DNA from: Prorocentrum cordatum | Taxonomy: Eukaryota > Sar > Dinophyceae > Prorocentrales > Prorocentraceae | DNA length: 64,000 bases | Reading direction: 5' to 3' | NCBI GenBank assembly: GCA_963575745.1 | Contig: CAUYUJ010018616.1 | Span: forward strand, 507,680-571,679 | In this document: positions 52,691 to 62,999 of the stretch, one piece after another | Layout: each line of letters starts with the position of its first letter | Position numbering within the stretch: the first letter of the stretch is position 1 | Notes under the pieces: model-generated | Told to the model about the DNA's origin: nothing | The model's database searches: none | The model's input: the letters and a program-made list of their open reading frames with translations, nothing else | Program-made: the position numbers and the translations under genes

Positions 52691-53135
52691 GCCAAGCCCC
52701 TCGACGCCCCCCCCCCCCGAGAGCAGGCGGGTCCCGGGTCGCGGGGCTCTCCCCCCCCCCCCAGGCGGGGCAGGCCGTGCGTCCCGAGCAGCGTCTCGAG
52801 AGGTCCTGGGGGCCCCTGGAGGGCCCTGGGGGGCCCAGGAAGGACAGGACGCCCCCAGGGCCCCTCTCCTCCAAGAGCCCTCGCCCTCCTGCTGGATGTC
52901 GGGACCTCGGGATCGCGGGGCCCGACGCTCCTCGTCTCCTCCCTTCTCCCTCCGCGTGCCTCATCTCCTCTTTCCCCATCGTTCCTCTTGTTTGGGTTTC
53001 GTTGTTCTGCTTTCTTCTTCCTCCTCCTTCTTCTCCTTCCACCTTCCTCCCTCCTCGTCCTCCTTCCTCCTGGTTCCTGATGGCACGGGAACCCGTCGGA
53101 TGCTGCCACATACCCCCCCCCAGGGGTGGTCGAAA

Positions 53136-53417
53136 GAGGAGGAGGAGGAGGAGGAGGAGGAGGAGGAGGAGGAGGAGGAGGAGGAGGAGGAGGGAGGAGG
53201 AGGAGGAGGAGGAGGAGGAGGAGGAGAAGGAGTTGATGAGTAGTTGAGGAGGAGCTTCTGAGAAGGAGGATTGACGAGTAGTTGAGGAGCAGTTGATGAG
53301 AAGGAGGAGGAGGAGGAGGAGGAGGATGAGGAGGAGTTGAGGAGGAGGAGGAGGAGTTGAGGAGGAGGAAAAGAGAGAAGGAGGAGGAGGAGGCGGAGGA
53401 GGAGGAGCAGGAGGATG

Positions 53418-53460
<43 letters not shown>

Positions 53461-53572
53461 GGAGGAGGAGGAGGAGGAGGAGGAGGAGGAGGAGGAGGAG
53501 GAGGCGTTGAGGAGGAGTTGAGGAGGAGTTGAGGAGGAGCTGAGGAGGAGGAGGACGAGGAGGAGGAGGAGG
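53136..53572 (+). repeat. (GGA)n and (GAT)n block
   Basis: Purine triplets with repeated GAGGAGTTGA interruptions and a (GAT)n run at about 53415-53460. Confidence 0.9.
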
Positions 53573-53914
53573 AAAAAGAGGAAACCTACATCCCGTGTCG
53601 GTGTTTGTTGAAGGTGTCCTGCCCGCATGCAACTCTGCGATCTGTTCGTGATCGTTCCTTTCTAATTGCCTACATCGGTCCGAACCTGCTCGCTATTGCC
53701 TCTGTGCGCCCCACCTTTTTGAGGCCAGGGTTTGGACGCGCCACCAACGCAGGTCATCTCACTTGACCCACCGACCCATCGCAACCACGGCGTGCGTCGG
53801 CGGCGTGCACGCTTGGGCCTGGACGGGAGGGCTGCGGTGAGTGCGGAAGCTCCGCCTTCGCCGCTGCCCGTCTAGGGTGCCATTTTGGGGGGCACCCAGC
53901 GCGCGCAGGGCTCA

Positions 53915-54230
53915 ATGCGTGGCCAGGGCCCCCAGCGTACCCAGCGTGTCCAGGGCCCTCAGCGTGCCCAAGGCTCCCACATTGATTGCTGAAGGCCCCC
54001 AGCGCGTCCAGGGCTCCCAGCGTGTCCAAGGCTCCCAACTTGTCGAAGGCTCCCAGCGTGCTGAAGGCCCCCAGCAAGACCAAAGGCTCCAGCGTGTCCT
54101 GTGCCCCCAGCGTTTCCAAAACTCCCAGCGCCTCCAGGGCTCCCCGCGTGTTGAGGGTTCCCAGGTTGTCCAGGGTTCCCAGCGTGACCAAGGCCCCCAG
54201 CGTGTACAGGGCTCCCAGCGGCGGGAAGGT
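53915..54230 (+). repeat. 18-bp minisatellite CCCAGCGTGTCCAAGGCT
   Basis: About 17 degenerate 18-bp units. The unit is six codons long and has no stop, so the plus strand reads KAPSVS-type hexapeptides and the minus strand LGALDT-type hexapeptides across the array. Confidence 0.9.
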
Positions 54231-54472
54231 AGGGTGGCGGGACTGGCATGTCGAGGGATGGGACGAAGATGGGCGCCTCTCTCCACAAGCTGAAGACGCC
54301 CTCGCGATGGTTGGGATGAGCGGCCTCTTGTGCCGCGTCCGCCTGGGTTTCGCCATCAAGGCTGTTGCAGCCGAAATGGGCGGCAGGCTCGAAGTTGTAT
54401 GCCTAGGTGCCAGGCGGACAGGCAGGTGGCGAAGGGGCAACAGGCCCCCTCCTCAGCTGGTATTCGTACTTC

Positions 54473-54790
54473 TTACAATCCTTGCTGTGCTCGGTGTTGT
54501 CGCCCAAAGTCTCGTAAGTGATTGTGGGGCCGATGGTTATGGTTGTAGATGGGGTAGGTCAGAAGGATGGCGATACACTGCTGCCCCCCCTTGCGCGCAG
54601 TGTGCGCCAACCAACTCGCGGCAGCCTGTCGAAAGTCCCCATGATCGTGGGTTGGTCTCGGCCGTTTCCCGCCGGTGGGTGTCGCGTGGACCGTCTTGGC
54701 CTGGTGGTGCGTGAAGTTGCGGTCGTAGCACGTGGCGCTGGCGTTCGCACGCGGCGCTGTCGTTGGCGGAGGCAGCGGCGGACGACTCCG
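54473..54790 (-). CDS. Coding-like 3' exon, unknown product
   Basis: The minus frame ends at TAA 54473-54475. From about 54745 downward it has strong G/C-ending codons and balanced composition (SATCYDRNFTHHQAKTVHAT, then CIAILLTYPIYNHNHRPHN). It is rich in His and Asn. The 5' boundary is unclear; the frame stays open further into Pro/Arg-rich sequence. Confidence 0.4.
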   Translation of the reverse strand, partial: RSRPPLPPPTTAPRANASATCYDRNFTHHQAKTVHATPTGGKRPRPTHDHGDFRQAAASWLAHTARKGGQQCIAILLTYPIYNHNHRPHNHLRDFGRQHRAQQGL

Positions 54791-54889
54791 TGGCGGGCTC
54801 CGCGTCCGGCGTGGCTGGGCCGGCGCCGCGCATGGGCGCCTCCTCTCTGCGGGCTGGGCCGGGCGCGCCCTCCCCTCCCCCCCCCCGCG

Positions 54890-55125
54890 TCTAGAGGTGG
54901 CGCCCTCCTTCCTGCTTCTCTCTCCTCCTTCCTCCCTCCTTCCTCCTTCATCCGCCCTCCTCTTTCCTCCTCTCTCCCTCCTCCTCCTCCTCCTCCTCAT
55001 CCTCCTCCTCCTCCTTCCTCCATCCTTCCTCCTCCCTCCTCCCTCATTCTTCCCTCCCTCCTCCCTCATTCTTCCCTCCTTCCTCCGCCTCCCTCCTCCC
55101 TCATTCCACCCTCCTTCCTCCAGGA
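54890..55125 (+). repeat. Degenerate CCTCCTTCCTCC pyrimidine tract
   Basis: Polypyrimidine DNA with CTTCCTCC and (CTC)n parts, including repeated CCCTCATTCTTCCCTCC. Bases 55126-55497 hold no supportable gene. Confidence 0.8.
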
Positions 55126-55497
55126 GCCCGACAGCGGCGGAGCAGACGTCTCCAGGACCCGCTGCCTCAGGACCCGCCCGCTGAGTGGCGGCCTGCCGCT
55201 CCAAGCCCTCGACGAGCTACCCGCTGGCAAGGGGGCGCGGCGGCCTGCAGCCGATCCCTCCCGAGACCAGAGCCCCATTCCGTGACGACCCCCCAGGCAA
55301 AATGAGAGGCACAAAGACATACTGGTACTATACGCTATACGTCCTCCTTGGAGGCGTCGTTTCCCGAGCGGTGTGGCCAGAAAGCGCCCACCACGACGCG
55401 TATACTACAAGATTTCTCGGTGCGCGCGTCGGCCCCAGGGGGGCGACGCACACATAGTATAAGTATGTTAGGGTGACGCCAACGAAAGGTCGGGATA

Positions 55498-55623
55498 GAA
55501 ATCATCGTCGAATGCACGGGAAACTCGACAAGCCTTCCCTTCCCTCGGGCGCAGCAAGACTGGCCTGTTCTGTGACGGGAGCCCCTTCCGTGACGACCCC
55601 CTCGCCCTCGAGGCTCCCCTCTA
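55498..55623 (+). CDS. Possible short terminal exon
   Basis: Opens after GGGATAG (possible acceptor) and reads 41 codons to a TAG, with ordinary residues and G/C-ending codons at the end (GLFCDGSPFRDDPLALEAPL). The same frame continues 27 more codons past the TAG (FSRRLLALEAAWSSLEKLG) to a TAA, so the TAG could be a disabling change. A minus frame is also open here. Confidence 0.28.
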
Positions 55624-56564
55624 GCCCAAGGTGCCCCATCCTCGCTTTTCGCGCCGCTTGCTTGCGCTGGAGGCCGCCTGGAGCTCCCTGGAAAAACTGG
55701 GGTAAACTCAACCGCCTCCAGCAACACACGATCCAACTTGGAGCGAGGCGAGCCTCGTCGTGCGAGTTTCGGACCACATCTCGGGTCTTCGGCGGCCGTT
55801 CGGGACGATCGCCCCCCACCCACCCCCGAACACCGCCACTGCCGGCGAGGCACAACTGCTGGAAAGCAGGCCGAGGCCGACAGGCTGGGAACCCGAGGAA
55901 ACGTCCGGAAGTCTCGACTGAAGAGCCTCGGTCAGGCCACCCCGTGAGTGTCCCCCTCTGCTGGGGCAATGCCCAAAGGGGGGCGGGGTACTGCCGTGGG
56001 AGTCCGCGCCCTCTCCTGGCAAGCGGGCCCCGCTGGATCCCGTCGGGCCCCCCCCCCCCAAGAACTCCCCGAGGCGCCCCAGAAACGTTCGAGACCCGCT
56101 GGGCCCTCAATGTCCAGGAGATGTTGAGCAGGGGCCGGCCGTGGCATTCCTGCGGGCACACCACGATCTTCTGGCAGCACAAAAAGACAGTCCGAACGAC
56201 AAAGGCAATGACCTAGAAGCACGCGGAGGGATGCAGGACGGTCTCAGCCAGCAGTGCTCTCAGAACATGTCGATTCAAGGAGACACCAAGAAGGCACTGG
56301 TTCGAGCAGCCTCTGGTGGGCCTGCGGAGGCGAGCCAGGGCGCCTCGCCACTGCTTGAGGGTGGTCCCCACCCCCGACTCGTGCCCCACCCGCCCCCCCC
56401 CGGCATTGCCCGATGCGCTCTGACGGGGGGGGGAGGGAGGCGGCGCACGGCGGGGGGGGCGCGCCGGGGGGGGCGTGCAGCTCGAAGAGGAGGAGCTCGG
56501 CGTCGAGCATCAGGCCGTACTCGGGGGCCTTCCGCCCGGCCGGCACTGCGGCGCGGCTCCACCT
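55624..56564. other. Unassigned stretch
   Basis: A plus frame from about 56139 (AFLRAHHDLLAAQKDSPNDK) reads plausibly for 60 codons but lacks other support. The other strands are also open. Confidence 0.35.
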
Positions 56565-56850
56565 CCTGCTCCTCCTCGTTATCCTACTCCTCCTGCTCCT
56601 GCTGCTCCTCCTCCTCCTCCCCTTCCTCTTCCTCCATGCCACATCCTGTACCCCGACCCTTCCTACTATCCCAACGCCTCCTGGCATCCCTTCTCTCCCT
56701 CCCTCAGCCTCTATCCTGGTCCTCTCCTTCTCTCCTCATTCTGCATCGTCTCCTCCCCCTGTCCTCCGCCCAACTCATCCTGCACCTCAACCTCATTATC
56801 AGCTTTCTCTTCCTCCTCCTCCTCCTCCTCCTCCTCCTCCTCTTCCACCT
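56565..56850 (+). repeat. Pyrimidine-rich CTCCTC tracts
   Basis: (CTC)n-like at 56565-56640 and 56806-56850 with CT-rich DNA between. Confidence 0.8.
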
Positions 56851-57144
56851 CCTCGTCTTCGTCGGGGCAGGTAATCGTCGTCGTCGCCTCTGGAAAAAAT
56901 GGTGATCGTGATGCAGAGAGTGTATGTGGGCGCCTGCGGGCAGGACGGCGACGACGACCTGTTTTGTCTCCCCTTTCCAGGGCGGGGTCGATGTCCTGAC
57001 CCACCTTCCACGGGCCCACCCGGCCCTCCTGATAGGCACCAAGAGACCTCATGAGCCACAGCATGCAGTGCAGAGGCGCACCTGCTTATCCCTTGCGAGT
57101 CGTTGCATAAATTTGCGGGGACGCGGCCCGAAATGGGGTGCGCT

Positions 57145-57255
57145 TCGAGGCCTGGCCTAACATACACCATCCACAGACAGCCAGACAAGCCAGACATTCA
57201 ACGTCTTGCCTCAACCATCCGGTGGTGTTGGGTCCTCGTTTTGAAGAGAGCGCCC
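57145..57255 (+). repeat. Left-arm sequence shared with the 21564-25436 element
   Basis: Carries GAGGCCTGGCCTAAC, then CAACCATCCGGTGGTGTTGGG and TCCTCGTTTTGAAGAGA, matching 21593-21680, and is likewise followed by CT-rich DNA and then a tandem repeat, here (CAT)n. This suggests a second, differently filled copy of the same element. No TIR was found at this locus. Confidence 0.6.
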
Positions 57256-57318
57256 CGCGTTCCTTCCTTCCCTCCTTTCTCCCGCTGCCCCCTCCTCCTA
57301 TCAAAACCATCGGCATCA

Positions 57319-57352
57319 CCATCGTCATCATCATCACCACCACTCCCACCAC

Positions 57353-57433
<81 letters not shown>

Positions 57434-57552
57434 AATCATCATCGTCGTCATCATCATCATCATCATCATCATCATCAGCAGCACCATCATCATCATCATT
57501 ATCATCATCAGCAGCAGCATCATCATCACCACCACCAGCGTCATCATCAGCG

Positions 57553-57601
<49 letters not shown>

Positions 57602-57987
57602 AGTCATTATCATCATCAACATCATCATCATCCACGTCATCATCATCATCATCACCAACATCAAAATACCATCATCACCGTCACCATCACCATTATCACC
57701 ATCATCGACAGCATCATCATGAAGCATCATCATCATCGTCATCATCATCATCATCATCGTCACCATCATCATGGTCATCCTCATTATCATCCTGATCATG
57801 AGTCTCGTCTCATCCTCATGATCATCATCACCATCATCATCACCATCATCATCAACATCATCAGCAGCATCAGCATCAGCATCAGCATCAGCATCAGCAT
57901 CAGCATCAGCATCAGCATTGTCATCATCATCATCATCACCATCACCATCACCATCACCATCACCATCACCATCATCACCATCATCAC

Positions 57988-58060
<73 letters not shown>
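57319..58060 (+). repeat. ~740-bp (CAT)n block
   Basis: CAT/ATC repeat with CAG, CAC and GTC variants throughout, purest at 57345-57430 and 57985-58060. Poly-Ile, poly-Ser, poly-Asp and poly-Met frames are artefacts. The right end touches the stop codon of a coding exon. Confidence 0.97.
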
Positions 58061-58196
58061 GGCGCAGCTTCTCCCAGCCGTTGCTGTCGCAGAACTGCTC
58101 GACGCCAACGGGGGGCGTCGCGCTCGCAAAGCCGAACCCGACAGCTGTCTCGTCTAGCAGCGCTCTGGCAAATGCGGCCCTGAGCGCGCTGGGCCC
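58056..58196 (-). CDS. C-terminal coding exon, unknown product
   Basis: A minus frame starting between 58211 and about 58190 (AG dinucleotides at 58194-58196 and nearby) reads about 46 codons of convincing protein: ALRAAFARALLDETAVGFGF, then PPVGVEQFCDSNGWEKLRR, and a TGA. The stop TGA at 58056-58058 is the first TGA of the adjoining repeat, which on this strand reads TGATGATGA. An in-frame TGA at 58212-58214 sets the upstream limit. Upstream minus-strand pieces at 58220-58680 look partly coding, but frames change and boundaries could not be fixed. Confidence 0.6.
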
Positions 58197-58214
58197 TTTG
58201 ATGGTAGCATGTCA

Positions 58215-59191
58215 GAACTCGCCCCCAAGGTCCCTGGACCGCTGGTCGGCACGGGGACTCGGATCTTGCCCCAGATCTCGGGCAAGGTCGGCGGCGTCCC
58301 AAGTGCTCTCTCTCTTCTCCATCGGGCCCCGAGGCCAGCGACCTGAATGTCGCGTCGGCCTGCCGATGTCGGACCCCGTCGGGCTCGGTCTGGTGACGCA
58401 GGCCAGGCAGCACATCAATGCCGTCGCGTGGTAGCCCTTGCACGTCGACTGTCCCGATGACGTCCGCCCCTGTGGCCTTTGTCGGGGATGGACGCGCCCG
58501 CCACCGCCGTGATCCGGCCGTCCTCATGGCCGGAGGACGGCCCTGCCGGGCTCGCCCGTGGACCTCCGCGAAGGCCTAGCAGAGCGCGTCCTCGTGAAAG
58601 CTGGGCGCAGGTCAGATAACTAGGCCGCGCGCCAGCGATGCTGCTCACCATCGTGATGGGGTTGCCCGTGAGGTGGCCCCCCCTGCTTGGCCTCCGATCT
58701 TTGTCGGGGGGCCTGCTGGCCCTTGGCGAACCTGCGCATCTCTCGGCGCGCGCCTCCCTCTCCACGCCCTCCCGGCACACTCGCAGTCGGACTGCCTGGA
58801 GCGGCTCTGTGCGCCAGCGCCCCCGCGGCGGCGCATGGGCGACAGAGGTCCTCCCCACTACGGAAGTCTGAACTCTGCGGGCATCGTGCTCGTCCCCCAC
58901 TCCGCGGCCTCCCCTGGGGCGGTCTTGGAGCCAGAGGGGTCGGTGCTGGCGTCGCCCCTGGCAATCTGGTCGACGTTGCCCCCAAGGTACGGCGCGCGCA
59001 CTCCCTCTGCGCATCGTCGTCTGTGCGTTCCTTGCCCGGCGCGGTGCCACGTATTTTTTTTGGGGGGGGCCGACCTCCTGCCATCGCTCCGCCCCTGGGC
59101 CCTCAGGGCGGTGGTCTGCCAGCGGGTGATCTGCAGGTGTTCGCCCGTCCCTGGTGCCCGCGTGCCCTCCCTGCGCGCTGCTGCCTGCCCC
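58215..59191. other. Region with possible upstream exons of the same gene
   Basis: Minus-strand fragments such as DVIGTVDVQGLPRDGIDVLP (about 58475-58415) and GHLTGNPITMVSSIAGARPS (about 58677-58618) look coding but lie in different frames with no clear splice sites. Left unassigned. Confidence 0.35.
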
Positions 59192-59287
59192 CCCCTCGGA
59201 TGCTGCGGGCCCTCACGACGGCCATCTCCATCGCTGCGACTGCCCCTCGGATGTTGCGGGCCCTCACGACGGCCATCTTTATCGCTG
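59192..59287 (+). repeat. 48-bp tandem duplication
   Basis: Two copies of a 48-bp unit (CCTCGGATG(C/T)TGCGGGCCC ... ATCGCTGCGACTG), 16 codons with no stop. The plus strand gives PRMLRALTTAI(S/F)IAAT twice. Only a few substitutions separate the copies. Confidence 0.92.
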
Positions 59288-59499
59288 CGACTGGACTCGC
59301 GCAGCTCTCGTTGACGATGGCTGCCTGCCTCCGCCGTCGCTCGCGCACTGCGCGGCCTCCCGCCCCTGCTGGGACCCGATCAGGGCGGCCGCCGAAGGGC
59401 GTGTATAGGCGCTGGCGACCTCCTGCGGCCTGCGCCGCCGGTCGCCTGCGACGAGGAACAGCCGCTTGTTGGGCCCCTCCTGGATGTCCTCATCCTGTA

Positions 59500-59676
59500 C
59501 AGTCGAGGCGTTGACCTAAGGAACCCTAAATAAGGAACGAGGCCCCTTTTTGTTCAGAAGTGAACCTCCGACTTCCCATCGAAAACCTGGGGAAAACCTT
59601 CGGCCAGGCGTGGAATCATGAAGGAACACCGAGCCCCTCCCCAACGAAAAGGGTTCCTTCTTCAGGACCCCTACTG
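59500..59676 (+). mobile_element. MITE family F, copy 2
   Basis: 177 bp, CAGTCGAGGC at left and ACCCCTACTG at right, flanked by TA (59498-59499 and 59677-59678). Interior matches copy 1 (CCTAAATAAGGAACGAGGCC, GAAAAGGGTTCCTTCTTCAG). Confidence 0.92.
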
Positions 59677-60387
59677 TACGCTGTCCAGCTCGCCGTATGG
59701 GCGGGGAGGGGGTGGCCCGTGCGGATCCGCATGTTCCTGCCTCCTGCCCTGGATCTCTTGCCGCGCGCGCCCGCTGCCTGCCTCGGCCGGTCGGCCGTCC
59801 GGGGCGCGCCGGGGGCCTCGACGTATAGCTCCGCCGCCGGGCGCCGCCGCTGCCCGCCGCGGCCTCGAGGCCGCGGCGCCTCCCGCGGGGCCCTCGGAGA
59901 CGACCTCGGCGGCGACGGCGGGGGCCGCGCCCGCCCTGGCGATGGCGGAATCGCAGACGGAGGAGGAGGAGGAGGAGGAGGAGGAGGAGGAGGAGGAGGA
60001 GGAGGAGGAGGAGGAGGAGGAGGAGGAGGAGGAGAGCCCTTGCCTTCGTCGCGAATGGCGCCGCAATCCTTCGGGGGGGTGCTGGGCCCGCCCATATCCT
60101 TTTGGATCCGCTGCCTGCTTTTTCCCGCCCAGCGGGCTCGTGCCTCCCGCCGGCAACTGCGGCCGGCGAGTCCATGGGTCGAGTCGAGGACGGTCGCGGT
60201 TGAGACTATAGGCTGTCACGGGTGGCCCCTCGAGCACGGAGGCCCGGTCGCCCGTGGGCTGCGACGGCCGCGATGCGGCCCTGGGTCCTGCGTTGATTTT
60301 AACCGTCGCAAAAACAGTCAGGCATCGACTATAATGAGCAGAAACAACACACCGGAAGCTGACGAATTTAATTTTCAAATAAGCCAC
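59671..60387 (-). CDS. Possible protein with a poly-Ser tract (238 residues)
   Basis: The minus frame from 60387 reads an ordinary N-terminal half (around NRDRPRLDPWTRRPQLP), a run of about 25 Ser from the triplet repeat at 59959-60034, then an Ala-rich part with strongly G/C-ending codons (VCDSAIARAGAAPAVAAEVV). The TAG stop lies inside the right TIR of MITE F copy 2. Because (TCC)n is everywhere in this DNA, the fused frame may be accidental. Confidence 0.35.
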   Translation of the reverse strand: MAYLKIKFVSFRCVVSAHYSRCLTVFATVKINAGPRAASRPSQPTGDRASVLEGPPVTAYSLNRDRPRLDPWTRRPQLPAGGTSPLGGKKQAADPKGYGRAQHPPEGLRRHSRRRQGLSSSSSSSSSSSSSSSSSSSSSSSSSVCDSAIARAGAAPAVAAEVVSEGPAGGAAASRPRRAAAAPGGGAIRRGPRRAPDGRPAEAGSGRARQEIQGRRQEHADPHGPPPPRPYGELDSVQ

Positions 60388-61815
60388 ACGAACAGCTGGT
60401 TGCCGTGCTTCTGGACGTAGGCGTCGCGGCTGGCCTCGAACGACGTCGGCGCCACGTGGCGCCTCGCAGGCGTCCGCTCTCCGCCAAGGGTGCGCTCCTC
60501 AGACCTGTCGGTGAGCGCTGCTGGCGTGGCCGCCAACTGCCAGCCGTCCGCCGCCAGACCGTTCTTGCGCTCGGTGATGTCGCTGGCCGCCACGTGGGCC
60601 TCTGCCAGCTTGATCACACGGTAGTCGCTGCCCTTCGGGCGCAGGAGACCCCGAGCCTGCAGTCCCCCTTTCCGCGGCGCCGCCGAAGAATACCTGCGCC
60701 TTCGGCTTCGCCTGGTGGAGTGTGTGCATCTTGTCGCTAAAGACGTGGCCCACCAGAGCGAGCCATGTCAGGAGCCCCATCAGAAGCTGCCCCGCCCTTG
60801 CCAGCAGCCTGCCTCGCGGGCCTTGTTGAGCGCACCGGTGGCCGCCGGGGCGTCCTCGTCAGCTGCCATCTTGTCCTCCTGCGTAGCTTCGTCAGCGCTT
60901 GCTGCAGGAGTCGCACCGTTGGGAAGAGTTGGCGCCGCTTGTTCGGGTAGTTTTTGCCGCTGTGCTCCTGGAGGCTGGGCAACTTGTCGGGCTGATGGCT
61001 CAGGGCCTGCGGCTGCTGGGGCTGGGGAGTCGCCTGATCGCTGGCGCTTCGCGGGGTTGGCCGCCGACCCCTTGGCCTTCTGGAGGAGCTCCCTGGCGTG
61101 CTCCTGGCCCTCGTTGAACGCCTTGACTCGGTCCTCAAAGTTCCTTTCCACTCTTGAATCTGCCTGCTTGTCTCCCGGTCGTAGATGTTGGAGTCTGTCC
61201 GGCTGCGAAGGCGTCGTCGGTGGCCGGCTCCTGCTGCTGGTGCCCTCTCGCGGCGTACAACTTTGTCATGTGGGCTTCTCCGGTTTGGGCACGTGCGGCT
61301 TGTGCACGTAGCAATTCCAGGGCTGCACATTCTTGGGCGCCGATGCACTCGCGACCGTGTGCGGCCTCCTGCACTGCTCTGTCCATACTGAGCCTGCGGT
61401 TGCCCGAGCGCCGGCTACAGCGCCTGCTCATCTGTCTTCGGGGTGGGGGCTGGCTGCGGGCAGACTGCAGCCTGGATCTGTTCGAGCAGATCGGTGTGGG
61501 AACCCGTGAGGTGCTCGGAGAGGGCCTCGAGAAGGGCCTGGTTGGGGGGGGCGGCGCGCTGGTCGCTCTCTGTGGCTGGCTCTTGGACGCCCACGGTGGT
61601 GTGGAACCTCCCCACCAAAACCCGGCACGGTGCTTGTGCTCGCCAGGCGACGATGCGAGCGTCTTCCCGCAAGAGGAGCACTCCGATCACGCCAGGTCCA
61701 ACGGTATCGGCACTGCTTGCTGACCTTCGGTGAATGGACTGGGTTTGCTCTGAAAATGCCTGCTCAACCACCATTGAAAGTACCACGCTGCCCGTCTCCA
61801 CCCATTGCGTCGAGA
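60375..61815 (-). pseudogene. Frame-broken coding region, unknown family
   Basis: Successive minus-strand blocks read as ordinary protein but in changing frames: ALLEALSEHLTGSHTDLLEQ (near 61490), RAVQEAAHGRECIGAQECAA (near 61380), DSNIYDRETSRQIQEWK (near 61190), then FEDRVKAFNEGQEHARELLQ (near 61120) to a TGA at 60780-60782, and after a second TGA at 60765-60767 the same frame reopens (RPKGSDYRVIKLAEAHVAAS, ending at 60375). The switch at about 61150 needs only a one-base indel. Either a decayed gene with several frameshifts or a gene with very short introns. No domain recognised. Confidence 0.5.
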
Positions 61816-61822
61816 AAGAAGG

Positions 61823-61890
61823 GAGAGACAGAGAGAGAGAGAGGGAAAGCGAGATAGAGAGAGAGAAGGAAAGAGAGAGATGGAGAGAAA
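61823..61890 (+). repeat. (GA)n microsatellite
   Basis: Imperfect GA repeat. Bases 61891-62836 beyond it hold no supportable gene. Confidence 0.85.
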
Positions 61891-62836
61891 GACCCCGCAC
61901 GCTGGTGCCAGGTGCACCGTCTGGGGTAAACAAGACAGGATGGAGTTCGCACGCGCTGGTGCACGGTACGCGTCTGTGGGCGAACGCAGGCGGGGGAAAG
62001 ATATGGAGAGCTGCCTCGGATCAGAGGTGTCCTCTTTCTCAACTGGGGGGGAGTCATCCTGAACCAAAAGAGCTACGGAAGGCCCAGTGTGGAGTAGCAC
62101 GTCGGATCAGGCGGGGGACAAGAAGCCACAACAACATAAGCTGGAGCAGCAATCACTTTCGGGAAAGGAGCAGGCGCAGGACATGATCACACATATGAGA
62201 GAGGCAGATGATAACATATGGTAGTGGGAAGAGGAGGATGAGTACGAGGATGAGGAGTAGGCGCATGAGAACGACGGGGATGGAAGGGGCAAATGATGGA
62301 GGAGGAGCCTCCCCTCTATCCCCTCCCGCCCCCTCGCCTCCTTTCATGTTCATTACGCTCCCGTGCTCTCCCGTTCCCTCTCGTCAGGTCCCCCCCCGCA
62401 GTTCCGCTCCACCCCGACGTTCTCCCCCCGTCATTGACCCCTCCTGGCGGACTGGGAAAGACTACGCAGTTCTGCTGCCATATGCTACGCTGGGCCGCTG
62501 GTGGCTCAAGAACCCCGGCCGGCACGCCCGCACGCGGGCACACCAATTGCGAACACCGCCAGAGAATGCCCGCTCCACTCTCCGCTCCGCTCTGACCCGA
62601 CACCCCCTGCCCTCGTCACCCATGCCTCCCCCGGCCCCTGCCCGTGCCCAGCCCCGCCCTCCGCGCCAGGCGCCGTCCCTGATCGGCGGGTGTGGTGTCG
62701 CAGCCATGCACTTGAGAGGCGCAGGGCCAAGAGGGCGAGCCCGGTGTATGGAGGATGATGCTGTGCTGAGGAGGACGAGGAGGAGCACTGGCGGACGAAG
62801 AGCCGTGTACCACAAACTTGTCCGCCATCGGGGACG

Positions 62837-62971
62837 CCTGTCCCAGAGCGGCTGGAGCAGGAGGACGAGGAGGAGGAGGAAGAAGAGGACGAGGAGATGT
62901 CCCAGAGCGGCTGCAGATGGCTTACACATACAAAGGCACGTCGGGAGAAAACTCAGCCGCTCTGGGACAGG
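62837..62971 (+). repeat. Direct and inverted 16-18-bp repeats
   Basis: CCTGTCCCAGAGCGGCTG at 62837-62854 and TGTCCCAGAGCGGCTG at 62898-62913, with the exact 18-bp complement at 62954-62971. The second and third can form a hairpin with a ~40-base loop. It lies just downstream of the stop codon of the 63000-63147 exon, in its 3' region. Confidence 0.85.
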
Positions 62972-62999
62972 CGGGCACGACGGTTGAACAGCTGATGGT

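Noticed and set aside
57086-58129. Poly-Asp / poly-Met / poly-Ile frames
   Set aside because: Products of the (CAT)n block.
61415-61933. N-terminal Ser/Leu-rich signal-like start of the minus frame
   Set aside because: The first ~40 codons are the (GA)n microsatellite read in antisense; only the later part looks coding.
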